A stretch of 64,000 nucleotides of DNA from Rotaria socialis (taxonomy: Eukaryota > Rotifera > Eurotatoria > Philodinida > Philodinidae): contig CAJNYU010001727.1 of NCBI GenBank assembly GCA_905331475.1, positions 124,001 to 188,000 of the forward strand, written 5' to 3'. A program made the translations under genes and the position numbers. The notes below the pieces were generated by a model. That model ran no database searches and was not told the origin of the DNA. It was given only the letters and a program-made list of their open reading frames with translations. The stretch's first letter is position 1; each line of letters begins with the position of its first letter. Shown here piece by piece: positions 35,363 through 49,100 of this stretch.

Positions 35363-38300
35363 CAATTAATATATTTACAGTTGATTTTCTATGAACATCG
35401 GATGTAAAGATATATAGAATATGAGTAAATTACATTCAGCATTGGATTAGTATATATTGTAAACATATATTTACGTAATATAATAATATTAGAACCGTAG
35501 TCAACATGAGAAAAAGTACCTCCTATTGATGGAGCAGATCGAATAATTTAATAACGATAAAAGTCCATCACACATTATTTTAATAGAGGGCTCCTGTTCG
35601 ACCGTACAAATTGAACAGTGATATAGAAAACAGTCATGGCTAAAACACATTTAAAAAACATATTGATCAGCACTTAATACCTATAAAACTACTTTTTTGA
35701 TGAACTCTTTTATAATGACTTAAATAATGGAGATATTCGTGCAAATAATTCATAAAATATTAATATAAATATACAATGTACATAGAATAAGTTTTTAGAA
35801 ACAGGTAGCATAATATAGTTGGAGATTAGAAATTTATCAAATACCTTCTTGCAAATAGAAGTTATCAGCATGAATTCGTGTGATGATCGATGTGATCGAG
35901 GTGCTCTAACTATATGGTCTTCCAGTTCTTTTGCTTTTTTGATCGCTTCTTTTACATGCGAAGAGTTAACATATAGTTATAGACAATAAAAGTGCAATTG
36001 CTTTCTAACAACTGTAACTTTTATTGTGTTTTCCAGATGATCGTTCTTTTCCGTATTAGACTTCCCCTTATCCTATGTTGTTAATTCTTCAATCATTGTT
36101 TGTTTTTACGCCAGTATGCATCTAAAAAACGATTGTATATTCTTATTTATTTGTTTTTCTTGCTAAAACATTTCGAAATATGCTGCTCTGTTCGTGTAAC
36201 AGTGGAATCAACTAATTTTGACCATTACTAATTAAATTTTGGGCTACTGTTGTAAGATTGTTTCAGGAAGTGTCTTCATGCATGGCATCATGTTCGATGA
36301 CTTGTATTTAGATTTTCTACTGATTGATGTATCCAAATGATAAGAAGTTGCTGGTTAGTAATAGACGCCAAAAACCGTATTAGTGTTGAAATGGAACTTG
36401 TTGTACCATTTAAAATATATATAGACTTGTTTGACTGGCGATCAGTGTATTCGGCATGAGTAGAAATTCTTTTGAATGCATTTTCGAATCATTATCAGGC
36501 TTCCGAATAATAACGGAGTTCGGTAATCTATATTGAACGGCATTTTTTTAACCATAATTGTAGGAATATTTAAAAATAAGCATCAGTAGATATGTAATTT
36601 ATATGCGCTTGGCTATAAAATAGATGGTTTTTTTGTAATTGATTGTTACTGTTTAGATCTGGATAAAATCGATCGTGAAAAATTCGTAAAAAGTACACGG
36701 AACGCAATCCGCTTTCAATATTAGTAGTTCTTTTTGTTGTAGGTGGCTAATTAATTTGATTCAAATGTATTTGGTATAGGTTTGGCAAATCGATATGGGA
36801 TTATATCATAGTTCATCAATATATGCACACCTCTGGATGCTGAATGTATTATTTTTTCTTTTTTACGAATTTATGCACCATGTACAATATTCTCGATTTT
36901 GAGCGAAAGACGATTAGTCAGTTTCAATATTCCAGCAATTAATACTGTGGTCATATTTCTGTAGTGAATTTTATAAGACAACAGTGGCATATTCGTATCC
37001 CGAACATGTGATGAATAGAACTACATTGCAATATATATATTTTCCCTTTTGTAGTTCGTTCGTACGTAATGAAAATATATAGTATAGAAGATGATCAATG
37101 AAAAATGGTTGAAAATGATTCGCTAGATGTCGACCAAATTAAATTACCCAATATCACGTTAGTTAGTAATGGAGGAGAGATCATATTGTAAAGAAATGAA
37201 CAGCGAGTCTACAATGTGGACAATAATAAGTAAGTAATTAAGGTAATTATGATGAAATTGGCTGTAGATGACTGTCAATTATGAGCCGAAAAAAGCAAGA
37301 AATGAAAGTGTATGAATATCAACAAAATAAAATAGTTATTAAATGAGTTTACAAATAACTGCTCCTAACTCTGTTGAATACAACTTGTCTCCTACTCTGT
37401 ATCGAATAAAATATTGAAATTTTTTCAGCAGATTTATTGTCTCCATGCAATGGACGGGTCTTTGATCTAAAAGAGTAATTTCAATTTATTTTGGTTTCTA
37501 TTATATAGCATTATATGTTCGATAAATTAATTGAACAAAATATATAATTCCAACAAACACCTATAACATCATGATATTTGCCTTTTCCTAGTAAAAATCG
37601 ATCGAAGTATTAATCTGAATAGAAAGTATTCTCTCAAATGCTTTGCCTATATTGAATGAAAGCATATAATGATTCGTATGTTATCAATTAAAAGATCGAA
37701 TTTTCACCAATTTTAGTCTACTTTTATTTGTTTTAGTCATTCGTGACGAAGAATCACACTAATCGCAACCACAAAAATGAAAACAAAACTTACACCCTTA
37801 ATGCCCATATTCTAAAAGTTTGAAGTCTGGATAAATATGCATAAATGGCTAAAAATAAAAGATTCAATTACAGATTTTAAATACGTCAAACAACTTTACA
37901 CCACATATGTACGGTTATATAATGGTACTCGAAATAATAGCGGTAGTCTTTTATTGCAAACAAGCCGGCATTATGCTACTGAAAACCACAGAGAACTTTG
38001 AATTTCCAATCGCTATGCGGCTAACTTTAGGATTCTTTGCATTGCAACAAGTTACAACCCCAATAATCCAAAAAACTTTTATGACCATCCTCGAAATAGG
38101 TCGTACGCGATCCAGCTCGGTTGTATTTACTTGAAGAGCATTTAATATGTGGATAAAGCGCCTCTTCAAATCGATGGAGTTGGTAAATGGGACTAAGCTT
38201 TTCAAAAAAGAATTAGTAGATATTATCATGATACGTTCTTACAATGGTTTTAGAAACAAATTTTCTCGTTTAGTATATACGATCGATTGCTCGGCAGAAT

Positions 38301-39582
38301 AGATTCAGAGGCAGAATTCAACTCTATTTTTCTTATCGTGCTAGACCGATTCACAGACAATCTTCACATACTGCCAATAAGAAGCTGATAATTTATTAAT
38401 ATTTAACAGACAGCTGTTGATTACACGTATTTTGTTTTCTGTTAATATATCTACAAATAGCTATTGTAAAAGCTCATATGCATGAATAAAATATTTATAA
38501 CAACAACAACAAAGGATTTCATAGTTTTAAAAATTAATATATATATAGAGATTGCCCGATTAAGAAAACTAAATGAGCAATTTGTTGCTGAAAGGTTATT
38601 TAACATAGTACTAGAAGATTTGCATGTAAAGGCAAAAAAATCTCATAGGATTTGTGTAGGATGTTGAAAGACTAAGCATGCTCCTATAGTCGAATTATAT
38701 GATCTAGCTGACAGAAAAATATACTTATTTAGAGATTTTTAGAATCTTGGATAGCTGCACACAGGTTCTATGCGAAGATCCGAAGGCTGAGAGCGAAGGT
38801 ATATAAAGACGGGTTTTCAAGAAAATCTCACAGAAAGAGTATGAAATTTAAAAAAGAACTGCCTTTTCGCTAAGGACACTGAGATTTTTTTCACTATTGG
38901 GGGACGAGACACACTCCGTTCACTTGTGTAGGTGATAGGCTAGACTTTCTATCATTAATTGAAATTACTAGAATAAATCTATATCCACTTCCGTGTAGTC
39001 TAGAATGTTTGAATCTAAATTTTTGAACGATGCTGTAATACATATTTCTTCTAGTTGACAACAATCGTATTCTATCAAACAGGCGCAAGTCGTTAACTTG
39101 ACTTAACAGATGTCGTGCATAGAAAAATTATACGCTGTTTCTTTTCGTATTATTCATGAAAGATGTGAGGAGCTGAATTTACAACTATGCTGCTGCTTGT
39201 AAAATCTAGTCAGCAGTTTTATCTATTGTTTGACACAAATTTGCCAATTTGAATGTACTCACAGATCTATACAACAAACACTACTTCAGTGAAGAAGTAC
39301 TGAGAAAAGATATACAATCGAACAACCCTTCATAGCATAGCATAGTGGTTGTCAATGATTTTTTAGGAAATAAAATATTGAAATTCTTCGATGTCTTTAT
39401 TGAATAGCGTCCTGATTTTAGCCTGAATTAATAGTCTGGAAGAAAATGCTTCGAAAAGAAGTCTTTGATATGTAACAATTACTCTGCATTGAGAAGGAGG
39501 CTGTAACCAGAGTGTTGTACTGAGCAATGGCAACTAAAACTATTCTGTTGGTTGCAAGTTCATAGACAAAAATATTTTTGAA

Positions 39583-42500
39583 ATGGATAAATATATTGTA
39601 TGTATTATAGTTCAATTGACATTATTAATATCTAAAGTGCTTTTTTTTCAAGGTCGACAAAAATCTAGGCTTAGATACACTTGCTGAACGCATTGTGGTT
39701 CGGCAAAAAGATTCCAATAAAACTTATCTATTGTCAAAAGTAAGTTTTCTTTCATATTTGTTTTCCTCAAATTTATTCAATTGATAATTTCATTTTAGAT
39801 GGAATTGATGGATATGGCAACAACGGCTGTGGCATATCAAGAAGTAGAAATTTCTATCCATTCGTTTTTAGTTTTACATCCTTTGTTTTAGTATCTTCCT
39901 CTAATGAAATTATCCTATGAAAATATTGCATCCTACTTTGATATATTTACATCAGTTGAACATAAAGTATGAATCATTTTTTGTGGCAATGATTGCAAAC
40001 GAGTTATCTTTAGATCAGTGCAACTTACATTAATCTTATATCTGAATATTTTCCAATGGGAAATCTTGATACTTATCTGCAAAGCATTCGAAATGAAAAA
40101 CAATCACTCAATAATCAAGTAAAATAATGAAGATATATTACAAAAATTGTATAGTTTTTTTTCTAGTTGGTCGATATGTGGTTTGCACAAATTTTAGATG
40201 GATTAATGTTTCTATGGAATCAACATGTTGTTCATCGGTGAGATAGAATAGAAGATTTTTTGTTTTGACTATTCTTTCGATTTTAAATAGAAATTTAAAA
40301 CCGGATTGTATTTATTTACGCGGTGAAAATAATGAACAAAATTGTTCATTAGTTATTAGTGATATCATCCCATCATCGGTTGCCTATGATATTCGTATGC
40401 GAACACGATTACCTCGTCGTAAGTACTCATGTTTATCTAACGATAAACTTCTTTTTTTTTACTCTCAATCATGGGATCTAGGCCTTCCATCTGATGAATT
40501 GAGTTGTATTCAATGTCATAGTACGAGAAATAAATTGCTGTATGCAGATTTTGTTTTTTGCCTTTTCATTCCCTCGGAGTTCAAGTGACAATTTAATCAT
40601 TGAATATTTTCTAGGTGCACTTTCGTATACAGCACCGGAAATATTGGCATCAGAAAAATATACAAGTCAATCGGATATATATTCATTGGGTTGTGTACTT
40701 TTGGATATGATTACTTGTGATACATTGACGGTAAGAATCCATTTAGAAAATATCCTCTAGTAATTACTCGTTTGGCTAGGATGAAGAAACATTACAATTA
40801 CGTATTTGTGCTCGGCACGATGCTAGTACCTTGTCACAAACGTTGCAAACTTTACAAAAAGTAAATAAAAAAAATGATTTATAGAAAATATTCATTATTC
40901 TTTGATAATTAGGCACACGAAACAATACCAGGCTTGATCGGTCGAATGGTAGTTCCAAATATTGAAGAGCGTATGAAAAACGGGTAAGCGTCGAATTAAA
41001 TCTATAGAAAATCTTGCAGAAACATCGAGATCACTATTGAATCTAATTTTATCATGCCCAGCATAAATCATCAGTCGTCTATAATTCAATTTTCTTCTAA
41101 CATAGAGATTTTCTACATGATGAATATGTAATTGAATGTATGCATAATATCGATTCAAGTCAACTGAAATATCCATCTCGAAGTGATAAAAAATGGAGTC
41201 ATAATGGTATTTATTCCTTTATTTTTATTTAAAAATCTTTACTTCAATATCCTGATTTCTTAGATTTAGCAACTAACGAAAAGATAGAATATTATCTCAA
41301 ATATTTAAAACAACATCGTAACGCTGAAATTCGTGTTGAAAATGCAGTTCAACTATGTAATCAATCAAAATCCGTAAATCTATTGCTTTCTAAAGTAAAA
41401 CAAATCGAAAAAAAACGCATCTTCATGATAGATTGATTTATCAATATTGACAATATGTTTTCAAAAAGATCTAATACCTATTGTTGAACATTTTCTATCG
41501 AATGCAACTATAATTCAAGCTACACTCGAACTCCTAGCTAAAATAATACAAAGTGATCTGATACTTACGTCGCAAGTTGTCTTCTTTGTTACAAAACTGA
41601 TGCCTGTATGTTTATTGACTTTAATTTTTATATATAATCATGTTCCTGTTTTGATATAGTCATATGAAGATAATGAAGAGTTGACTAAAAAGATAGGTGA
41701 TATTCTCATAGCTCTTGCAACACAAAGTAAATTTATAATTCTATCGATTAATTCTATGTAAATTTTATTTAAAAAACATTTAGATACAAAACTGTTGACC
41801 TATGCACAAATAGCTGCGAATTTAGTTCGAGTTATGACTAAATATGAAAATAATGCTGATATTAGTGCAAGATGTTGTACACTTATTTGGCTTATGGCAA
41901 AAGACGCAATGAGTTAGTAACCTAATTCTCAATCTATTTTTGTTTTGCAATAGAATACGATCGAAATACTTCGACATATCTTTGAGATATATCAATACAG
42001 ATTGAAATCCTATCTCTTTGATTATATTAATATAGAACTTTTATTTCATCAAAATTATTTGGCTTAATCCTCCAAGCAAAAAAATGTATAACATAATTTA
42101 TATTTTTTGTTAAATTTAGCTAAGGAACTTCGTGATAATCAAGCATCCATCTTTGGCAGTTTCGTAAATATTCTTCAAAATCATCCGAATAATAGTGATC
42201 TGTTTACTAAAGTGTGCTTTGCATTCTTACCGTTCATTTTTGAAAGTATGCCATTTTGTGTTCCGCCAATAACATTTCAAGAATTAAATCTCTGTCGTGT
42301 ACTTTAGAACGGACTGCTGATTATTTAGTACAATTTAATCTTGTACGGCATTTTACTATTGGTTTACAAACGCATACTAACGATCAACAGGCCATCAAAG
42401 CTGGTTTGTTTATATGGATTTTAATAAGAAAGATGAACTCGTTGTCTTTTTTGAATTTCTAGCACTTGCTGTTTTATCTGAATTATTCAAACGAGATGGT

Positions 42501-42962
42501 ATATATTATAAATAATTAAGCAAAGAGAGAATTCAATTTTTCTCGTTTTAGAACGTTGTGTGATGCGTTTTATTTGTAGTCGTTCCAATGATGGTACTAT
42601 TCTCGAATCGATGGAAATTCTTACTAAAATATTTGATCATTTTAAAAATCATATTGATGTAGCACGAGGAATAATGACATTATTACAATCAATGTCATCT
42701 TATGGTTAGAAAAATAGTGTTTTATGGGCAGTAGAATTCATTTTTGTTTAAAATTTAATTATTTAGATGATGCTATTGACGAAATGATATCAACTAAAAT
42801 GGATGAAACTTTACTTTACGAAATCAAACGTTATCATTCGGATAATGAAGTAAGCTATTTGATTAGATTTAATTTTATAGTATCTATTTTTTTTTCTCAA
42901 AGGATATTTCACGAATTAGTGAACATATTATGACATGTATTCGACAGCGAAAATTTATTTAA
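39583..42962 (+). CDS. STKLD1: STKLD1-like pseudokinase with helical-repeat tail
   Basis: Resembles serine/threonine kinase-like domain-containing protein 1. Start MDKYI is a 15-nt exon (39583-39597), spliced to VDKNLGLDTLAERIVVRQ at 39653, which aligns with the vertebrate N-terminus (MDKYQV...). The kinase fold runs through YLLSKMELM (beta-3 Lys present), YENIASYFDIF, EYFPMGNLDTYLQ and HRNLKPDCIYL. It continues with ISDIIPSS in place of DFG, then YTAPEILASEKYTSQSDIYS and LGCVLLDMITCDTL. The catalytic loop is HRN rather than HRD and DFG is absent, so phosphotransfer is unlikely. From about 41.27 kb on there are Leu-rich helical exons (LEHFLSNAT..., ANLVRVMTKYENNADISARC) fitting the armadillo-like region of the family. 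Many short exons with introns of 45-70 nt. Stop at 42960-42962. Function is poorly known even in mammals. Confidence 0.78.
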
Positions 42963-43122
42963 TAAAAATCTTTATTTTTATTGTAAAAAATAACATTTAC
43001 AATATAGAATATTTTTTTCTTCTGAAAACATGTTAAAAGGCATAAATCATTTTACATGAAAATATTCATAAATATCCTTTTTCCTCTATAAAATAAAATA
43101 CGACATGTCTCAAACAGAGATT

Positions 43123-46100
43123 TCATTTAATAAAACGTTTCGGCAACAATGGCTTGTTGTGATTCAATGATAAATCATGTGGAATCTCGCCGTTGGTTGC
43201 TAGTGGTTCAAGTTTTGATGGCCGTGGTGATTGAGATTTTATACGAGATGAAGATGAGGCATCAGAATTACGAGGAACCTAAAATACATGAAATTCTCAA
43301 AATAATATTTCAATAGATTGAGTTTAGTCAATTTCTATGAAAAGCTCACTATGATTACTGAAACAAAGCGATAAATATAGAATCTGTGTCTATGCTAACC
43401 ATCACTCAGAATAACAAATTCGTTCGTATTTTATTCTTTGCAAATCAAAAAATGAAATGTAAAACTTACAAATTTTGTATTATAAGACAAAGGATTCATT
43501 ACACCGACATTGGAAGATGGAGCATTGGTAAAAACTTTATTGAAATTTGTTTCTCTATTCATTAATTCCATTTTAAGATATTTCTTCTCATCCTAAATAA
43601 ACAATCAATGAATTCCTGATAAATAAAAATGACAATGAAAATAATCACATGAATCTTTTTTAATTGTTCTTGATAAGAAGCAATTGTTTGTTGGAGTGTA
43701 GTTATTAAATCTAAATCTTCTGTTCTTGATTCACGATTACGATATCGTTCGTCAGCTTGATCAAGTCTATGGTAGGAGGGGAAAAGGAAAATCACTTATT
43801 TTTACAAGCAAAAATATTTCTGTTAATTTACTTTAACTGAAGTTCGCCAATTCGTTGTTTAAGTAAGTCATGTGCTTTTGAAAATTCGTCTAATAGTTGT
43901 TTTTGTTCATTTTCATGGGTTCGTGTAAGATCACGAATTTTTTCTTCGTTCTCACTACGTAATCTATCGTCACGATGTCTGAAAAATACATAATTAAAAT
44001 CGAATCAATTCATTTGGCTTTATAATTTGTTTTACTTGATCTCTTTTTGCGTTTCATTTCGAACACGTTGTAATTCTTTACTACGTAGTTCAACATCAGA
44101 ACGTAATTGTTCAATTTGATCTTGCAGATCATTTAAATCTCTGAGACAATGATCAATACGTGATTGTTTTATATTAAGGTCACTTGTAAGATCTTCAATA
44201 CGTATGTCAGCTTCACGTTCCTAAATTTAAATGTTAAGATACAACCAGAAGAAGAAACCATGATTTAACAAACTTTTATTTTATTTATTTCAAGAGCACG
44301 ATCTAATTGAAGACGAATTGCAGCTAATTCTTTTCCGTGAGCTCGTTCTTTTTCTTCTAATTCATTTGAATGTGTTCGAGATATTTCTTTTCGTAATTGT
44401 TCTAAATATCGAAAATTGTGTAAATTTTAAATGAAATTTGATTAACCTTGATCATAGTTGTCTAGAGATGACGTGATTGGTTAGTATTAATCCTTTGCAT
44501 TTAGAAAAAGAACACTTTTTTTCATATGTACTTTACGAAAGGGATTGTTGATATTTTTTTAGTGAGTCATTTTTTTTTGAAGAAGTCATACTTATCTTTC
44601 TTTTTCACTTGTAAATAAAGCTTCAAATATCTTTATTGTGTCACTGAGAGGTGACTTCAATTTGCTGTGTAATGGCATGTCGAATATATTAGGAGAGTAT
44701 TCACATAGATATTTAATGTACTATAGGACTGTAATCATGAAATCTTCGGTTAGAACATAACAATTCAATGGAGACAATTTTAAGGTAAGTCATGAAAATT
44801 GCTTGTATGCATTAGCTGAGATATCTTCGAGTCTGAGCAAAGATTTGTATGTAGAGAAACGTCTTTCTTATCTAAGACCTTTCGATATCAATGATATTTT
44901 TTCTTCCAATTCTTGATTGGAATAGAAATCATTCTTTTAACTTTTTTAACAAACGATCAATCCTTGTGTTTGATTTCTACGTATCTATTTGTCGTTACCT
45001 ATATTTGATTGTTGTTGAATGGTTTGTTTTTCGATTTCTAATGCTAATGCTCGTTCATGATCAGCACGAACTGCTTCTAAATGAGTATTATAAGCAAGCT
45101 GTTGACCACGTATATCTTCCATTTGTCGAGATTTTAATTCATTCATTTGATTCTATAAATATCATATTTTACTGGAGTGAGTTTAACATTCATAGAAACA
45201 AAAATCCTTACAATATGTTCTTTTCCTAACTGTAATTTTTGTTGAAGTAAATCTTCTTGATTTTTACCCTCCAGCCGTTGAATTTGTGTTGTTAAATCTT
45301 GAATGCGCATTTGAAATTCATTAATCGTACGACGTTTATCTTCATTAGCATTTTGCAGTGCCATTAAACTTTCTTCTTTAGATTTTTGTTGTATAGTGGC
45401 AAGTTGACTTTGTACTTTTTGTAACTAAAAATGATGTGCTTTCGACATAGAATATTGCGATAAGAAAAACTTTAAAAACTTTTATAGAAAGAATATACTT
45501 AAGATGATGGGAACAGTGACCATGGGTGTACAAAAAAACAGAACCGAGAATAAAAGAGCGAGTCAAGAACTTTTTGAATAGTTAATTTGACAACAGGGAA
45601 TATTTCACTAACAGAAACTGGTTCAGTTTAAATAATCTTCTCAATATCTATAGGAAGTAAAGTAAGCTTAGTCATTGTTGAATATCGCTAATGTAGGATA
45701 GCGTCACTTGTCTGCACCTAGCATTTAATTGTTGCAAGCCGAAAAGGTCGACTTGCAATCCCATTGAAGTTTACGAACGGCATCGAGGTCAACTTTGAAT
45801 ATTATCAGCTGTTTTTTTTATCGGGATAAATTGAATTTTTGTAAAAAGAAGAATTTGCTTACTTGTTGTTCGAGTTGATCAATTTGATTTTGTGCCGACG
45901 TTAATTCTTTATCTTTTTGTCTTTGTAATTCATCAATTGCTTTCAATTTTTCTTCATTTTTTTGTTGAGTAAGTTCTCTTCGAATTTTTTCATAGTCAGA
46001 TCTACACAAAACAAAATTGAATCCGCTGAAAATGAAATAGTTCTAGTCGCAGTTCGATCTCTTACTTGAATTTTTTCGACCATTTATCATTCAATTCTGA

Positions 46101-49100
46101 TGTTAACTTTTCTAGTCTATCGTTTAATTCAGTTGTTGAATTGATTTCTAAATCATGACATTGCTGTTTTAAATCATTTGATTCAACCTATAGAAGAAGA
46201 AAAAAACATTCTCGTTCTGAAATATACTTATAATATTAAAAATATCAATACTTTAAATCGTTCAATTGTTTTTAATTGTTGTTCGACATCCAACTGAAGT
46301 TGTTCAATTTGTTTTTTAAATTCATAATTCAATGATTGAGCGTCGTGGAATTGTTTTTGAATAATTGAATATTCATTTTCATTATCGTTCAATTGTTGTT
46401 TTAATTCATCGATCTAAATAATGAGATAAATACTCTAAATTCAACTAAAGAACAATTGCTACTTGTTTAGTATAATTTTCTTTCAATTGATTTAATTGTT
46501 GGTTGACTTCTTTATGTTCAGTTTTAGTTAAATTAACTTCATTTGTCCATTGGGCAAGAAGATTTGATTTTTCAGTTTCAAATTCTTGACGAAGTTCCTA
46601 GAAAATGCAAAACAAACACAGAAAAAACCATACCGACAATGATAAACGGCAAGTCTAACTTTTTCCCTGAGCTGTAATTTTGTACGTGCTCGCGTTTGTT
46701 CATCGCTTGATAATTGTTGATAATGTTCAGTTAATCGATCAAGTTCATGTTGCATTTCTTCTTTACATAATGTAACTTGATTTTCATAAGTTTCACGTAG
46801 ATCGGTTAATTCCCGATCATATTTCAACATAGTTTGTTGTTTTTCAACTGATAATTGATGAATTGTCTATAATGAGAAGAAAAATTAATTCGAAATGAGA
46901 AAAAAAAATCGAATAATACTTTATCCAATTCATGAATACGTTGTTCGAGATAATTTGTTGTTGATTCGGAATGAGACAATTGAGCATGTTTATCTTCTTC
47001 AATTTTTTGTAGACGTTGTTTTGTTAATTCTAATTCTTTACGACTATTTGTTAACTCATCTTCTAATTGTCGACTAGCAGAATCTTTATCTTTGATTAGT
47101 TCTATAATTGTAAACAAATTTATGTTTCTCAGATAAGAATAATGGAGAACCGCGGACTTTTAAAAATCTTTTTAATATCGACAACATAATATTCGTTGCA
47201 AAATCTCCCAAAAGTAGTCGTATCTCCACAAACAACATATCTTCTAATTGAGATTTGATGACAAGATACTAATATAGCAGAAGGAGAACAAGTCGTCTAT
47301 CTTTTTTTGATGTTATGTAAGCAATTGAGACTCGTTTTTACTTTTAAAGGTATCATATTACAAGTGAAAATGAATGACTTTTTGAGAGCATAGAAACTTT
47401 GAAATGCATTAAATTAAAACTTTTGAATGCTACGCTTGTCTTTTGACGTGATGGAGAGATGCGTGTTATGCAAGCAGTAAGCTGTCTTAACATTCTTGTT
47501 ATTGAAATCATAAACTATTAAATGTTCATGTAAATTTTTCAATTCGAATTTTCAAAACAAACTTTGTCAAAGTAAGACTACAAAATCAGAGAAGTTTATC
47601 AGATATGAGGAATTTTTGTGTGGAAAATTCACGAAAAACAGTTCATTAACTCTGTATTCGATGAGTCTTACTTCCAGATGTGTAGCTTGTATTAATTGTG
47701 GAAAATATGTCGAATTGTTAAATCTATGATTTATACTAGTAAGTAGCTGCAAGATAAAGACATTATCCTACTTTGTTTTCGGGGAGATACAAAATACTCG
47801 ATAATTTATGATTTCCTTCTTGTCATTTAGTGTTCGGAAACTTCCATTACTATTCATAATCATTATCATCATCTTCAGCAACTAAATTTCTTACTTAATT
47901 TATCTTCGAGTTCAGTAGCTTGCCGATTAAATCGTTCTTTGACTGTAGTCATTTCACGATTAGTTTTGTCTAATTTCTTTTTTAATTCGTCATATTCATT
48001 ACGTTGTTTCATTAACTAAATAGTTAATTAAATAAATAATCACATACATTTATTTTTAGTTTACCTGCTGATTAAGTTCACTCATATCATTAGAATTCGC
48101 ATTAAAAATTAATTTATACTGTTCAAAGTCACTTTGTAACCTTTCATATTCATTGTTTTTTACATCGAATTGATTTTTCTGTTCATCAAATTCCAATTGA
48201 GATTTAAGTTTAATTTGTTCCATTTGATCTTGAAGCATTTGAATTTGTTTTTCTAATTGAGTTTTTTCCTTTTGGTATTCTTGTCCTAATTCAGCTTGTG
48301 TCATTTGTTGATTTTTTTGTTTCATTAATAAATCATTATGTTCACGTTTTAAATCTTCAATTGTCTGTAAATAAAATTTTGTTTGTGCTTCTGCTTCAAT
48401 ATCAAATAATTGTTTTAATTCAGATTTTAAATTCGAAATTTCTAATTCATGTCCTTCACGAATTTGTTCCAATGTTTGTTTTTGTTCTTTATTAATAGCC
48501 GATAAACGTTCATCATACGATTGTTTTATTACATTGATATTTTGTTTCATATTAGAAATTTTCTGACGAAAATCTTCAACTATTTCATGTTCATGTTCAA
48601 TAGCTGTTTGTTGAACACGTAAGATTTCATTAGCTTGGTTTTGTCTATGAGATATATCAATATAGAATTGAGTTTTTTTTTTTTGTTTTAGAAAATCATT
48701 TTGAACAAGTTTACCGTTCACTTTCGAGCATTTGAATTTTACTTTCAAATAGAGAAGTTTGGGTATTTTTAATTGATGAAAGTTTTTCAACACGACAAAG
48801 TAAATCATCGATTCTAGATGATGCATTATTTGCTAAACTAGATTTTTCCTGTTCAAATGATTGTTTTAAATTAGCAACTATTGCGTCGTGTTCATCGGCT
48901 TTTGTATTTAATGCATAAATAACCTAAAAATGATGAAATTATGTTAATTAATCTATTAAAACGGTAAATTAGTTAATTGTCATGCTTTAGGTTTTGCTTT
49001 TTGACTCTATTATTTACTCAGTTGATATTCATATCGATGATTAGCATGTGAAAATCGTTACAATTATGCATATAAATTAGTTTAATTTTCATAAATGTGA

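Larger units (their letters stand above)
31138..39582. other. 8.4 kb gene-poor, AT-rich region with degraded repeats
   Basis: No intact gene seen on either strand; open frames are short and unrelated to families I know. Recognisable contents are listed separately: a second GACTAGTC tract, a degenerate 26 bp array, a relic of the ART gene and a TGAC microsatellite. The overlapping frames at 37907-38229 have no recognised domain. The right end supplies the promoter of the pseudokinase gene starting at 39583. Confidence 0.5.

Noticed and set aside
37907..38229. Overlapping frames on both strands (75 and 92 residues)
   Set aside because: Antisense pair with no recognisable domain; considered as a transposon relic but no motif supports it.
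48298..48495. Plus-strand frame inside FAM184
   Set aside because: Antisense shadow of a coiled-coil exon.
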